Assembly: GCA_030424595.1 (NCBI GenBank)
Contig: JAUHWG010000004.1
Coordinates: forward strand, 62,001-126,000
Length of the DNA: 64,000 nt
Direction of reading: 5' to 3'
Source: Polyangia bacterium
GTDB taxonomy: Bacteria > Myxococcota_A > Polyangia > Nannocystales > Nannocystaceae
In this document: positions 41,930 through 50,300 of the stretch, piece by piece
How the letters are laid out: every line of letters begins with the position of its first letter
How positions within the stretch are numbered: position 1 is the first letter of the stretch
Program-made: the position numbers and the translations under genes
The notes under the pieces: generated by a model
The model's database searches: none
What the model was told of the DNA's origin: nothing
What the model saw: the letters and a program-made list of their open reading frames with translations, nothing else

Positions 41930-42176
41930 TGCTTCCTCCACCTCCATCTATGCTCACGGGCGCAGGGGGCCGGAAGAGAAGCCTTTGCGAGCTTCGCCCG
42001 CCGCGGAGCGCAGGCTTTTCTCGAACGCCGCGCCGGGGCTTGAGGGCGTCCACGTCCGCGACGAGCCCCTCGCGAAGCACGAGGGTGGCGCCCGCCCACG
42101 CTCATGCGGTCGAAGGGCGTAGTCAGGGTCATCGGCGGGTTTGCGACAGAGCCCCACAAACCCGCCGAACACAGGG

Positions 42177-43673
42177 CTAGAGCGCCCCGTAGGCGTCCAC
42201 GTCGACGGCGAAGACAAAGCGCTGGCCGGCGAACTCGTTCAGCGACCAGAGCAGGCGCTGCTGGCCGGCGAACATCAGGTCCTCGGGGCCTACGACCCAG
42301 CCGTAGCGGGCGCTCTCGCGGCCCTCGCTCGTCCGGTAGAGCGCCCCGTCGGCGCCGCTTTGCGCCGAGGAGGAGAGCCACCACTCGCCGTCGATCGCGA
42401 CCGCGCCCTGGACGTCGCTCTCCTGGGCGAAGAAGGCCTCGCGGGCGAGGGTCGTCCCGGTCTCGGCGTCGCTGGTCGCCAGGCGTTGACCGTCGAGGGA
42501 CCAGCGGATGAGCTTGCCGGCGATGTCGGTGTCGTGGAACTCGCCGGTGACCAGCGAGGGGGGGGTGCTGGTCCGGTCGACGCCGACATAGGACGAGCGT
42601 ACCCAGCAGGAGTCACCGCTGAGGAAGTAGGCGCTGACCTCGGGCAGGACATAGCGGTAGCCGTAGGCGTGGTAGTCGCCCGTCTTCGCGTCGAGCCCGA
42701 TCGACCCCGGCTTGTCGGTCGAGACCTCGAAGATCCGCGCGGTGTCGAAGACCCGCAGCCCCTTGGCGGTGTCGGCGACGTAGAGGTAGCGGCCGACCCA
42801 AGCGATCCCGCCGGCGTGGAGCCGCGGCGCCCGGAGGTTGACCTCACCGTTCTCGGCGAAAGGCTCGACCAGGAGCACGTGGCGGTAGGGGACGTCTCCG
42901 CCCCCGCCCAGGGCGGTGACGTCGGCGAAGCTCACCCGGACGACCTCGCTCGGGAGTCCCAGATCGCTCACCTTGGCGTTGTGGTACCAGCTCACCGCCA
43001 CCAGCTCGCGGCCATCGACCTTGCCGTTGTCGTAGGCGTCGTAGGTCCCGCTCAGCCCCTGCGGCATCCACCGGCCGTCGGCGAAGTCGCCGTCCTGCCA
43101 GCGAAAGGCGCGATCGAGGTGCTCGACCTTGGCGAGCTTGCTGTGCTCAGCCCCGACCGCAGGCCCGAGATGGTTGAAGGTCAGCTCGCTGACCGGGAGT
43201 TCGGGGATGCTCTCGCCGAGCTGGTCCAGGAGGAGGTCGCGGCTCGTCCAGCTCCCTTGATCGGCGAGCTCAAACCGGCACGGGGCCCAGGGCACGAGCC
43301 CCTGGTGGCGGACAAGGCCGCTGTCGTCGCTGCCGGGACAGGCCGCGTTCGCGTGCTCGATGCAGAGCGCTAGGGGACCGAGATCGGGCTCTTCGCCGGG
43401 GTCCGCGTCGTCTCCTCCGGTGTCGTCGGGGCTGCCGGAGTCGCCGGAGTCGCCAGTCTCGCCAGTCTCGCCAGCGTCACTGTCACCTCCGTCGGAGTCG
43501 CTGTCACCTCCGCTGGCGGCACCGTTCTCGTCGAGGTTGAGCGATCCGCTGTCGGCGCGCTCTCCCGCGGTGTCGGTGCTGTCACCGCTCGCGGGGTCGT
43601 CCCCACAGGCTGCGAGGCCGAGGACGAGCAGGCTGGTGAGGAGGGCTGACGTGGCGGGGATGCTTCTTGTCAT
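42177..43673 (-). CDS. secreted lipoprotein, probable beta-propeller-like domain
   Basis: A 498-residue protein with signal peptide and lipobox (VLGLAACG, Cys about 23), then a long Ser/Asp/Gly/Thr linker (about residues 25-95), and a folded domain with repeated strand motifs (GGIAWVGRYLYVADTAKGLRVFDTARIFEV, GAVAIDGEWWLSSSAQ, GPEDLMFAGQQRLLWSLNE) that suggest a beta-propeller. It has few cysteines (CIEHANAACPG, DSCW). The start ATG at 43673 sits inside an AT-rich ATAATGATAATG sequence that looks like a Fur/Zur box. A role at the cell surface is inferred; no enzyme motif is seen. Confidence 0.78.
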   Translation of the reverse strand: MTRSIPATSALLTSLLVLGLAACGDDPASGDSTDTAGERADSGSLNLDENGAASGGDSDSDGGDSDAGETGETGDSGDSGSPDDTGGDDADPGEEPDLGPLALCIEHANAACPGSDDSGLVRHQGLVPWAPCRFELADQGSWTSRDLLLDQLGESIPELPVSELTFNHLGPAVGAEHSKLAKVEHLDRAFRWQDGDFADGRWMPQGLSGTYDAYDNGKVDGRELVAVSWYHNAKVSDLGLPSEVVRVSFADVTALGGGGDVPYRHVLLVEPFAENGEVNLRAPRLHAGGIAWVGRYLYVADTAKGLRVFDTARIFEVSTDKPGSIGLDAKTGDYHAYGYRYVLPEVSAYFLSGDSCWVRSSYVGVDRTSTPPSLVTGEFHDTDIAGKLIRWSLDGQRLATSDAETGTTLAREAFFAQESDVQGAVAIDGEWWLSSSAQSGADGALYRTSEGRESARYGWVVGPEDLMFAGQQRLLWSLNEFAGQRFVFAVDVDAYGAL

Positions 43674-43685
43674 AATGATAATGTG
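43669..43685 (-). promoter_or_regulatory. possible Fur/Zur-type operator
   Basis: CATAATGATAATG at 43671-43683 resembles two adjacent GATAAT hexamers of the Fur consensus, in an otherwise very GC-rich region. It overlaps the start codon of the lipoprotein gene ending at 42177 and lies upstream of the divergent gene at 44064. Binding is untested. Confidence 0.4.
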
Positions 43686-44063
43686 GGTTCGGCGTCGCCG
43701 GCCGCAAGGTCCACGGCGGAGCCCTCCTCAGGGGTCCCTCCGAGCGCAGAGTTTGCCCCTCTCGGCGGTCCTGCGCGCCCGCAGGAGAGGTCCCTTCGGC
43801 GCTCCTCGCAGGATGTGCGCGGTGGGTTGGCGTGGGTTGGCGGTGGTCCGCGCAGGCGAGCCCGGCGGCCGCGGCCGCGGAGCTCCGAGGAGTCGCGCGC
43901 TCTTGGCGTGCGGCCGCAGAGACGTCGCAATGCGCAGCGTCGCAGATCACTACACAACACGATGAGACCCTGGGCAGGATCGCTCAGAGCTGGAGATGTT
44001 GTTGAGATCATTCGAGAAAAGATCCATCCTCTCCTGGAACCTCATTCGCACTGTAGACCGACC

Positions 44064-45110
44064 ATGACGACACACAAGGCCACCCTTCGTTCCTCCCTCC
44101 TGGCGGCCGCTGCGGCTGGCCTTTGCACCTTCGGCAGCGGCTGCGGGCTCCTCTTCGGGGGCGGCGGCGACGGTGCATTCCTCGAGGGCGACGACGTTCG
44201 CATCTCGATCCCCGCCGAGGTCAGCACCCGCGCTGGTGAGGGCGAGATCCGCGGCGACGTCTACGACATCGTCGACCGGACGATCACCGACACCAACGGT
44301 TGGGTGACCGGCGGCGTCGAGGGGATCGCCCGGATCTACGAGGCGTTCGACCGCGTCCGCGAGACCTCGCGGGACGGCAACTGGCGGGTCTACGGCCCCT
44401 ACGAGGACGACAAGGGCCGCGACCTCTCCTGGCTCGCGCGCCTCGACGAGATCGACGGCAGCAAGAAGTTCGAGTTCTACGTCGGCCCCCGCGACGCCAA
44501 GGACATCGACGACGTCGTCTTGCTCATGGACGGCGAGCTCAACGTCGACGGCGACACCCGCAGCGGCGGCTTCAGCCTCCAGTTCGACACCATCGAGGCC
44601 TACCCGGAGATGAAGGACGACAAGGACAGCCTTCACACCTTCGCCGGGGCGATCGCCGTCAGCTTCGAGCGCGACGTGACGACCGAGCGCAAGGAGATCG
44701 AGGTCAAGTTCGAGGACTTCCAGGTCCTCTACGAGGGCTACCTCGACGACGACACCTTCTTCAGCGACGAGAGCTACATCTATCGCTCCACCGACGAGGG
44801 CACGGGCGACTTCCACCTCGCCGTCTACGGTCAGTGGGACGACTGGGGCTGGAGCGGCCCGGAGACCGAGAAGTTCGTCCTCGACATGGCCTGGACCGAG
44901 AAGGGGGAGGGCCGCGCCCGCGGTCAGATCCTCGAGATCGACGGGATCGGCGATCTCAAGCACGGCGACCTCATCATCGACGAGTGCTTCGTCGCCGACG
45001 GTTACCTGAGCTGGCGCCAGATCAACGACACCTACGTCGACGAGGTGCCCGACTACAACTTCGGCGACGAGGCCTCCTGCGTCCTCGGGGTCGAGGCGCT
45101 CCCCCTCTAG
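44064..45110 (+). CDS. hypothetical exported protein
   Basis: A 348-residue protein. The signal sequence (SLLAAAAAGLCTFGSGCGLLFGGGG) contains a possible lipobox cysteine at about residue 27. The mature part is strongly acidic, beta-rich and Trp/Tyr-containing (NWRVYGPYEDDKGRDLSWLARL, FEFYVGPRDAKDIDDVVLLMDGELNVDGD, YGQWDDWGWSGPETEKFVLDMAW). I do not recognise the family. The ATG at 44064 gives a clean signal peptide; an earlier in-frame ATG at 43962 is possible. About 390 bases separate it from the divergent lipoprotein gene. Confidence 0.75.
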   Translation: MTTHKATLRSSLLAAAAAGLCTFGSGCGLLFGGGGDGAFLEGDDVRISIPAEVSTRAGEGEIRGDVYDIVDRTITDTNGWVTGGVEGIARIYEAFDRVRETSRDGNWRVYGPYEDDKGRDLSWLARLDEIDGSKKFEFYVGPRDAKDIDDVVLLMDGELNVDGDTRSGGFSLQFDTIEAYPEMKDDKDSLHTFAGAIAVSFERDVTTERKEIEVKFEDFQVLYEGYLDDDTFFSDESYIYRSTDEGTGDFHLAVYGQWDDWGWSGPETEKFVLDMAWTEKGEGRARGQILEIDGIGDLKHGDLIIDECFVADGYLSWRQINDTYVDEVPDYNFGDEASCVLGVEALPL

Positions 45111-45165
45111 CGCCGCGGCTCGGTCTTCCAAGGCCGTCGTCGCCGGGCCGCGCCGTCGCCGAACC

Positions 45166-45290
45166 CTAGGAGGCCGTGGTGAAGGTCCCGTGTGGTCTCG
45201 CGTCGCCATCGTCGGCCCTCTCGGCTTCGACCAAACGCCGCTGTACCGGGCTGTAGTGCAGGTTTCGCCGGAGCCGAGAGGGACGACTAG
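45166..45290. repeat. copy B of a dispersed repeat with terminal inverted arms
   Basis: It starts CTAGGAGGCCGTGGTGAAGGTCCC, very like 41432. Within it TCGTCGGCCCTCTCGGCTTCG (near 45210) is the near-exact reverse complement of CGGAGCCGAGAGGGACGAC (near 45270). Copy C at 53211 shares the GTGGTGAA-TCCCG-CTCGCG and ATCGTCGG-CCTCT-GGC blocks. This suggests a small non-autonomous element or a conserved structured repeat. The rest of 45111-45452 shows no gene. Confidence 0.55.
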
Positions 45291-45430
45291 GACCAGCGAG
45301 AGCGCGCGGGACTTTTGCCACGGCATCCTAGGGTGGCGACGGCGCGCTTGATCGTGGCGACCGCGAGGAAGAGGCTAAAGGGCCGCCCACGGGGGAATCT
45401 TCGGCTCGGAGGAGCGGCGGCGTGGACCGG

Positions 45431-45442
45431 GCAGTATACTGC
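45431..45442. promoter_or_regulatory. 12-base perfect palindrome upstream of a start codon
   Basis: GCAGTATACTGC, ending 10 bases before the ATG at 45453. Its AT core in GC-rich surroundings and its position make it a plausible operator or -10 region. Confidence 0.35.
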
Positions 45443-45452
45443 GCCGCACTCC

Positions 45453-46574
45453 ATGTCGCGCGCACGCATCAAGGCCCTGGCCAAGCTCTTCTTCTTGTTA
45501 GGTCTCCCGGTCGGCCTCCTCGGAGGTCTCTTTGGCGGCGGGATCTACGTCGGGGCGACCCACCGAACGACGATCCTCAGGATTGAGAAGGACTGGCTCG
45601 GCATGGACGTGGAGGTCCCTGCGACCCCGGCCGCGGAGGCCGAGGGGGCCGGCGACAAGGGATGGCTCGGCCTCCAGGTCGCGGCGGCCAAGGAGGGGCG
45701 CAAGGACGTCAAAGAGAACCCCTCGGGGACCGTAGACCCGGCGACTCCGGATACCAAGACCCCGGACACCGACGTCAAGCCGGTCGATCCCAGCACCCCG
45801 ACGACGCCGCCGACGACGCCCACGGCGACGCCGCCGACGACACCGCCGACGACGCCGCCGACGACACCGCCGACGACACCGACGGAGCTCCCCGCATCGC
45901 TCCTGGATCCGCCGCTGCGCCCGGCGATGCCCATGACCGTGACGCTGCCAGAGCGCCTGACGCCGGCGCTCCAGTCCGTCGCTCGCGACATCGCGACGGT
46001 CAAGGTCAAGGTCCTCGTCGACAGCGCGTGGGCGGAGAAGGCCGCCGATCCGTTCGGCTACGTCAACCAGACCGTCGAGTGGGCCTCCTCCGTCTACGAG
46101 ACGCAGCTCGGCCTTCGCCTCCAGCTCCAGTCGATCGCGCTGTGGGACGGCGCCCCGTCCGGGGTCGGGCCCAAGCTCGCGGAGCTCTGCGACCGACCCC
46201 GGGAGGGGGCGCAGCTCCTCCTCGCCTTCACCGGCGAGCCCTTCACCGGCGAGGACTCCTTCGCCGATCCGAGCTGCGCGGTGATCCCCCAAAGCCCGCG
46301 CTCGCGGCAGGCTCCGCACCTGCGAAGCCTGCTCTTCGTGGTCGGTCGCCTCCTCGGCGCCGAGCGGATCGAAGATCAGGGGAGCGAGGCTTGGCGCCGG
46401 GGATCGTGGATGGGCGACGCGCTCGCCGATGACGGGGTCCCCCTGTGGATCGACGCCGTGAGCCGAGAGGCGATGCTGCGCGGCAAGCAGGCCGCGCCCT
46501 GGGAGCGAGGCGCCGGGACGGGCTCATCTGCTCCTGCGCCGACCGACGCCGCAGCGACCGAGGAGATCAACTAG
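45453..46574 (+). CDS. membrane-anchored protein with degenerate M12-like metallopeptidase domain
   Basis: A 373-residue protein. One N-terminal membrane helix (AKLFFLLGLPVGLLGGLFGGGIYVGA) anchors it, with the rest probably periplasmic. Then comes a Thr/Pro linker with TPPTTP repeats (about 110-150) and a globular domain. That domain resembles metalloproteases of the reprolysin/M12 kind in outline (VNQTVEWASSVYETQLGLRLQLQSIALW, then LLFVVGRLLGAERI), but the HExxHxxGxxH site is replaced by FVVGRLLGAER, so zinc binding and catalysis are unlikely. It is followed two bases later by a small membrane protein with a similar helix. This reading is by eye and moderate. Confidence 0.7.
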   Translation: MSRARIKALAKLFFLLGLPVGLLGGLFGGGIYVGATHRTTILRIEKDWLGMDVEVPATPAAEAEGAGDKGWLGLQVAAAKEGRKDVKENPSGTVDPATPDTKTPDTDVKPVDPSTPTTPPTTPTATPPTTPPTTPPTTPPTTPTELPASLLDPPLRPAMPMTVTLPERLTPALQSVARDIATVKVKVLVDSAWAEKAADPFGYVNQTVEWASSVYETQLGLRLQLQSIALWDGAPSGVGPKLAELCDRPREGAQLLLAFTGEPFTGEDSFADPSCAVIPQSPRSRQAPHLRSLLFVVGRLLGAERIEDQGSEAWRRGSWMGDALADDGVPLWIDAVSREAMLRGKQAAPWERGAGTGSSAPAPTDAAATEEIN

Positions 46575-46576
46575 CC

Positions 46577-46777
46577 ATGGCCGCCAAAGAAACAGCGATG
46601 AAAGCCAACCCCGCGGCCGAAGAAGCGGACGAGTCGAGCTCGAGGGTCGGGTGGATCCTCGGCTGGGTCGTCGCGCCGGGGCTCATCCTCGGGGTGATCT
46701 TCCTCGGCGGTGTCTATGTAGGCGCCAACTCCGAGGAGAGCTGGATGACCCGCGCCGTGATGTGGCTCTTCGGCTAG
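46577..46777 (+). CDS. small single-pass membrane protein
   Basis: A 66-residue protein with a charged N-terminus (about 24 residues), one membrane helix (GWVVAPGLILGVIFLGGVYVGA) and a short tail ending in WLFG. It begins two bases after the preceding stop. Its GGVYVGA helix end resembles GGGIYVGA in the upstream protein, so the two may pack together in the membrane. The function is unknown. Confidence 0.65.
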   Translation: MAAKETAMKANPAAEEADESSSRVGWILGWVVAPGLILGVIFLGGVYVGANSEESWMTRAVMWLFG

Positions 46778-47115
46778 GCCGGCGAGCTCAGCACTCGTCC
46801 TAGGCAGGCTTCGCTCCGCAGGGGCTAGGCGCAGCTCGGCGCGGCGCAGCTCGGCGCAGCTCGGCGCAGCGCCGCTCGTCCCAGACCGAGGGCCTTGACG
46901 AGGGCCTTGACGAGGGCCTTGACGAGGGCCTTGACGAGGGCCTGGACGAGCGACGGCAGGGAGAGTGTCCGCGCGGGCCTCCACGCGCGTGCTGCTACGG
47001 GAGGGGGTGCATGCGCACCTGCGAGGGGCAGGTTGCTACGCGGCTGCGACGCGCGGGCTACGACACGCGGGCTGCGACGCGCGCGTTAGTTACGCGCGCG
47101 TTAGTTAATTAGTTC
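46778..47115. repeat. intergenic tandem repeat cluster
   Basis: No gene is seen here. There are GCGCAGCTCG-type decamers (46829-46870), then five copies of GAGGGCCTTGAC (46888-46947, the last with T to G), and further right several GCGACGCGCGGGCT-like units and two copies of CGCGCGTTAGTTA (about 47088-47107), close to the 3' end of glpD. Confidence 0.85.
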
Positions 47116-48831
47116 CTAGGGACGGGCGCTGGAGCTCGCGCTGCTCGGGTTCAGGTCGTAGCCGGTCTCGCGGAGCAGGCTCTCCCGGTAGCGCAGGATC
47201 TCCTCCTCGATGTCGGCACCGCTGCCGCCGCGGGCGTCGATCAGGCGGGTCGCGATCGTGCGGGCGACCTCCCCACCGTGCCGGTGATCGGTGAGGGCGA
47301 GCGGGAGGCGGCGGCGGAGGATGTCGTCGAGGTGCCAGGAGCCCTCGAAGCGGATCGCCTGATCGACCTCGACCCAACGATAGGGCAGATCCTCGACGAG
47401 ACGCCCGCTGAGGGAGGGATCGGACCGGACCCGCTCCGCGAGGGTGCGCGCATAGGGCCCGTGACGCGGCGCGAGATCGGCGATCAGAGGATCTCGGAGC
47501 GCGTCATCGCCGAGCTCATCCCCCGGGACCAGCGGGTGGAGGTGGGTCGTGCAGCGCGGGATCTCGCGCTCGGGCTCGGCCGCCCGGATCGCCCGGACCA
47601 CGTGGTCGACCGCCTCCTTCGCCATCGCCCGGTAGGTCGTCAGCTTGCCTCCGACCAGGCCGATGATCCCGTCGCTGTTCTCGACCAGGCGGTGCTTTCG
47701 CGAGATGTTGATCGTCGAGCTGCCGGGGCGAGGGGGGCCGCTGCGGACCAGCGGGCGGACCCCAGACCAGGCCGAGACCACGCGATCGCGGGTCAGCGGC
47801 GCGGTCGGGAGGATCCGCTGGATCAGCGGGAAGAGCTCGGCGTAGTCCTCCTCCATGACGCCGCTCGCCCCGGGGTCGCCCTCGTAGGCGGTGTCGGTGG
47901 TGCCGAGGTAGGTGCGGTTTCCCCAGGGGATGACGAAGATGATCCGCTTCGAGCGGCGGACCTGGACGACGAGGGGCTGACGGATCGGCACGTCGCTCGC
48001 CCGCATGACGACGTGGATCCCCTTGGAGAGGGCGAGGAGGTGTTTTCCTGTCTCTCCGAGCAGGCGCTCGCTGGTCCAGGGCCCGGCGGCGACCACCACC
48101 CGCGTCGCCCGGATCCTCAGGCCATCGCTGAGCTGGACCCACTGGCTCTCCTGATCGCGGCCGAGGCTGACGACCTCGGCGTAGGTCAGCACCTCGGCCC
48201 CGGAGCGGCGAGCGCTCTGGAGGGTGGTCAGGGTGAGGCGGGCGTCGTCGGTGACGGCGTCCTCATAGATCACCGCGCCGCGCAGCCCCTCCTCGGCGAG
48301 GAGCGGCTCGCGCTGGTGCGCCTGCTCGGCTCGGACCGAGCGATGGTGGGTGCGGTAGAGGCTGAGCGCGTCGTAGAGCGCGAGTCCGACCCTGAGCTTC
48401 CACAGCGGCAGGCGGTCGCCGTCGTAGGCCGGGAAGAGAAAGTCCGCCGGTTGGACCAGGTGCGACGCGGTCTTGTAGAGGCGCGTGCGCTCGCGCAGCG
48501 CCTCGTAGACCAGCCCCACTTGGCCCTGCTCGAGGTAACGGACCCCCCCGTGGATAAGACGTGAGGAGCGCGAGGAGGTCCCGTAGGCGAGGTCGTTGGC
48601 GTCGACGACGAGGACCCGAAGGCCGCGCATCGCGGCGTCTCGCGCGATCCCGGCGCCCGTGATCCCCGCGCCGACGACCACGAGATCCCACCCGGGGTGT
48701 CCGTCTTCGGCCCCGGGGCGGAGCGATTCGAGGAGTCGCTGACGCTCGCTCGCCCCCCACGGGGCGAGGGGGGATTGCTCATCAGTCGGATCGGCGGGAG
48801 TATTGCGCCTGGCAGCGTGCATTTGTGACAC
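47116..48831 (-). CDS. glpD: FAD-dependent glycerol-3-phosphate dehydrogenase
   Basis: A 571-residue flavoenzyme that oxidises glycerol-3-phosphate to dihydroxyacetone phosphate and passes electrons to quinone at the inner membrane. The FAD motif is VVVGAGITGAGIARDAAMRG with acceptor acidic VVDANDLAYGTSSRSSRLIHGGVRYLE. IPWGNRTYLGTTDT, SAWSGVRPLV and VGGKLTTYRAMA are typical GlpD blocks, and a C-terminal helical domain follows. The start lies close to the divergent FHA gene, so the two share a short promoter region. No glpF or glpK is adjacent. Confidence 0.93.
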   Translation of the reverse strand: MSQMHAARRNTPADPTDEQSPLAPWGASERQRLLESLRPGAEDGHPGWDLVVVGAGITGAGIARDAAMRGLRVLVVDANDLAYGTSSRSSRLIHGGVRYLEQGQVGLVYEALRERTRLYKTASHLVQPADFLFPAYDGDRLPLWKLRVGLALYDALSLYRTHHRSVRAEQAHQREPLLAEEGLRGAVIYEDAVTDDARLTLTTLQSARRSGAEVLTYAEVVSLGRDQESQWVQLSDGLRIRATRVVVAAGPWTSERLLGETGKHLLALSKGIHVVMRASDVPIRQPLVVQVRRSKRIIFVIPWGNRTYLGTTDTAYEGDPGASGVMEEDYAELFPLIQRILPTAPLTRDRVVSAWSGVRPLVRSGPPRPGSSTINISRKHRLVENSDGIIGLVGGKLTTYRAMAKEAVDHVVRAIRAAEPEREIPRCTTHLHPLVPGDELGDDALRDPLIADLAPRHGPYARTLAERVRSDPSLSGRLVEDLPYRWVEVDQAIRFEGSWHLDDILRRRLPLALTDHRHGGEVARTIATRLIDARGGSGADIEEEILRYRESLLRETGYDLNPSSASSSARP

Positions 48832-48863
48832 TGCCCCCCAGCCTAGCGCGACTCGGAGAGACG

Positions 48864-50300
48864 ATGGCTTCCTTCACGCTGCACATCCAATATGTCGACC
48901 GGCCGCCTGAGACCCGGACCTTCGCCAACCGCGACCGGATCACCATCGGCCGCGACATCGGCGACATCGCCCTCCGCGACTCCCAGGTCTCGGGCCGCCA
49001 CGGCGAGATCACCTTCCAGGCGGGGGTCCTCCGCTTTGTCGACCTCGGCTCGACCAACGGCTCCTTCCTCCTCGACGGGCGCCGCCTCTCGACCATCGAG
49101 ATGACCCCGGGGATGGCGATTCGCGTCGGAAATTCTCTCCTTACGGTGCAGATGATCGACTCGCCGCTGGCCGGCAAGGGGCGGACGATGATCGCCGGCG
49201 GCGGGGTTCCCTTCGGGATGCCGGCGCCGGGGATGCCGGCGCCAGGGATGCCGGCGGCGGGGGCTCCGGCCGCGGGGTCTTCACATGAGGCTCCCGCCAG
49301 GGGAGGGACCCTCAACGGCGACGAGCAAAACCAGGAGATCGCCTACGCGCCGACCTCGGCGATGCCGGCGGCGATGCCGAGCGGCTTCGCGCAGCCGGTC
49401 GCTCAACCGCCGGGGGCGCCGCCTCCCGGCTTCCCCCAGCCCCCCGCGCCGATGCCCGAGGTCGACGACGCCGACGGGTTGCCGACGAACCCGGCGCTCG
49501 TCGCCCCGGAGGGCGCACCGCCGGCTGCGGCGCCGAGCGGCGCCCCCGCGGCGATCAGCAGCGATGACTTCGCGACCCTCTACAAGCAGGCCTGGGAGTT
49601 CCTCAAGCCGGTGCTCGTCCCGGCGGCGCTGATCGTCGGCGGGATCACGGTCCCGGTCGCCCTCGCCTCCGGGATCCTCGGGCTTATCCCGGTCGTGGGT
49701 CCGTTCCTCAGCGGGCTCCTCGGCCTCGCGCAGGCGGTCCTGATGCCGCTCGCGATCGCGGCCCTGACCCGCTTTCTCCTCGGCGTCTACCTCAACCATC
49801 CGGTCGACTGGATGACCGCCTGGAAGCAGCAGCTCGCCAACGCGAAGATGGTCTGGCTGAGCTTCTTCGTCGCCGGCCTGATCGCCAGCATCGGCGTCCT
49901 CTTCCTGATCATCCCCGGGATCCTCCTCGGCTCCTTCATCGGCGTGATCTACTTCTGCGAGGGCAAGCGGATGGTCGACATCAACCTCCGCAACCTCGAG
50001 ATCACCAAGCAGGATCCGCTCCTGCCGATCGTCGCCTTCATCGTCGTCGCCCTCGCGGTCGGCATCGGCCTGATGATCCCGGTGTGGATCCTCGGGATTA
50101 TCCCCTGGGTCGGTGGGATCCTCGCGTCCGTCCTCGTCGCGGCCGCGATGGCGATCGTGACCCCTTTCATGATCGTCCTGTCGATCCTGCTCTACTTCCG
50201 GATCCGTCGCCGCTTCGAGGGCGGTGAGCCCGAGGTCGCGGCGATGCAGATGCTGATCGCCACCGCTGCGGCTCTGCCCCAAGAGACAGGCGAGACCTAG
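48864..50300 (+). CDS. FHA domain protein with C-terminal polytopic membrane domain
   Basis: A 478-residue protein. Residues about 1-90 form an FHA phosphothreonine-binding domain (IGRDIGD at 28-34, SGRHGE at 43-48, STNG at 63-66). A Pro/Met/Gly/Ala-rich linker (GMPAPGMPAPGMPAAG) spans about 115-225. The C-terminal part has about six hydrophobic helices (LIVGGITVPVALASGILGLIPVVGPF, FFVAGLIASIGVLFLIIPGILLGSF) like DUF4013 membrane proteins. It likely places a phospho-Thr reader on the cytosolic face of the membrane, where Ser/Thr kinases, common in myxobacteria, would signal. GGAGAG lies five bases before the ATG at 48864. Confidence 0.88.
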   Translation: MASFTLHIQYVDRPPETRTFANRDRITIGRDIGDIALRDSQVSGRHGEITFQAGVLRFVDLGSTNGSFLLDGRRLSTIEMTPGMAIRVGNSLLTVQMIDSPLAGKGRTMIAGGGVPFGMPAPGMPAPGMPAAGAPAAGSSHEAPARGGTLNGDEQNQEIAYAPTSAMPAAMPSGFAQPVAQPPGAPPPGFPQPPAPMPEVDDADGLPTNPALVAPEGAPPAAAPSGAPAAISSDDFATLYKQAWEFLKPVLVPAALIVGGITVPVALASGILGLIPVVGPFLSGLLGLAQAVLMPLAIAALTRFLLGVYLNHPVDWMTAWKQQLANAKMVWLSFFVAGLIASIGVLFLIIPGILLGSFIGVIYFCEGKRMVDINLRNLEITKQDPLLPIVAFIVVALAVGIGLMIPVWILGIIPWVGGILASVLVAAAMAIVTPFMIVLSILLYFRIRRRFEGGEPEVAAMQMLIATAAALPQETGET

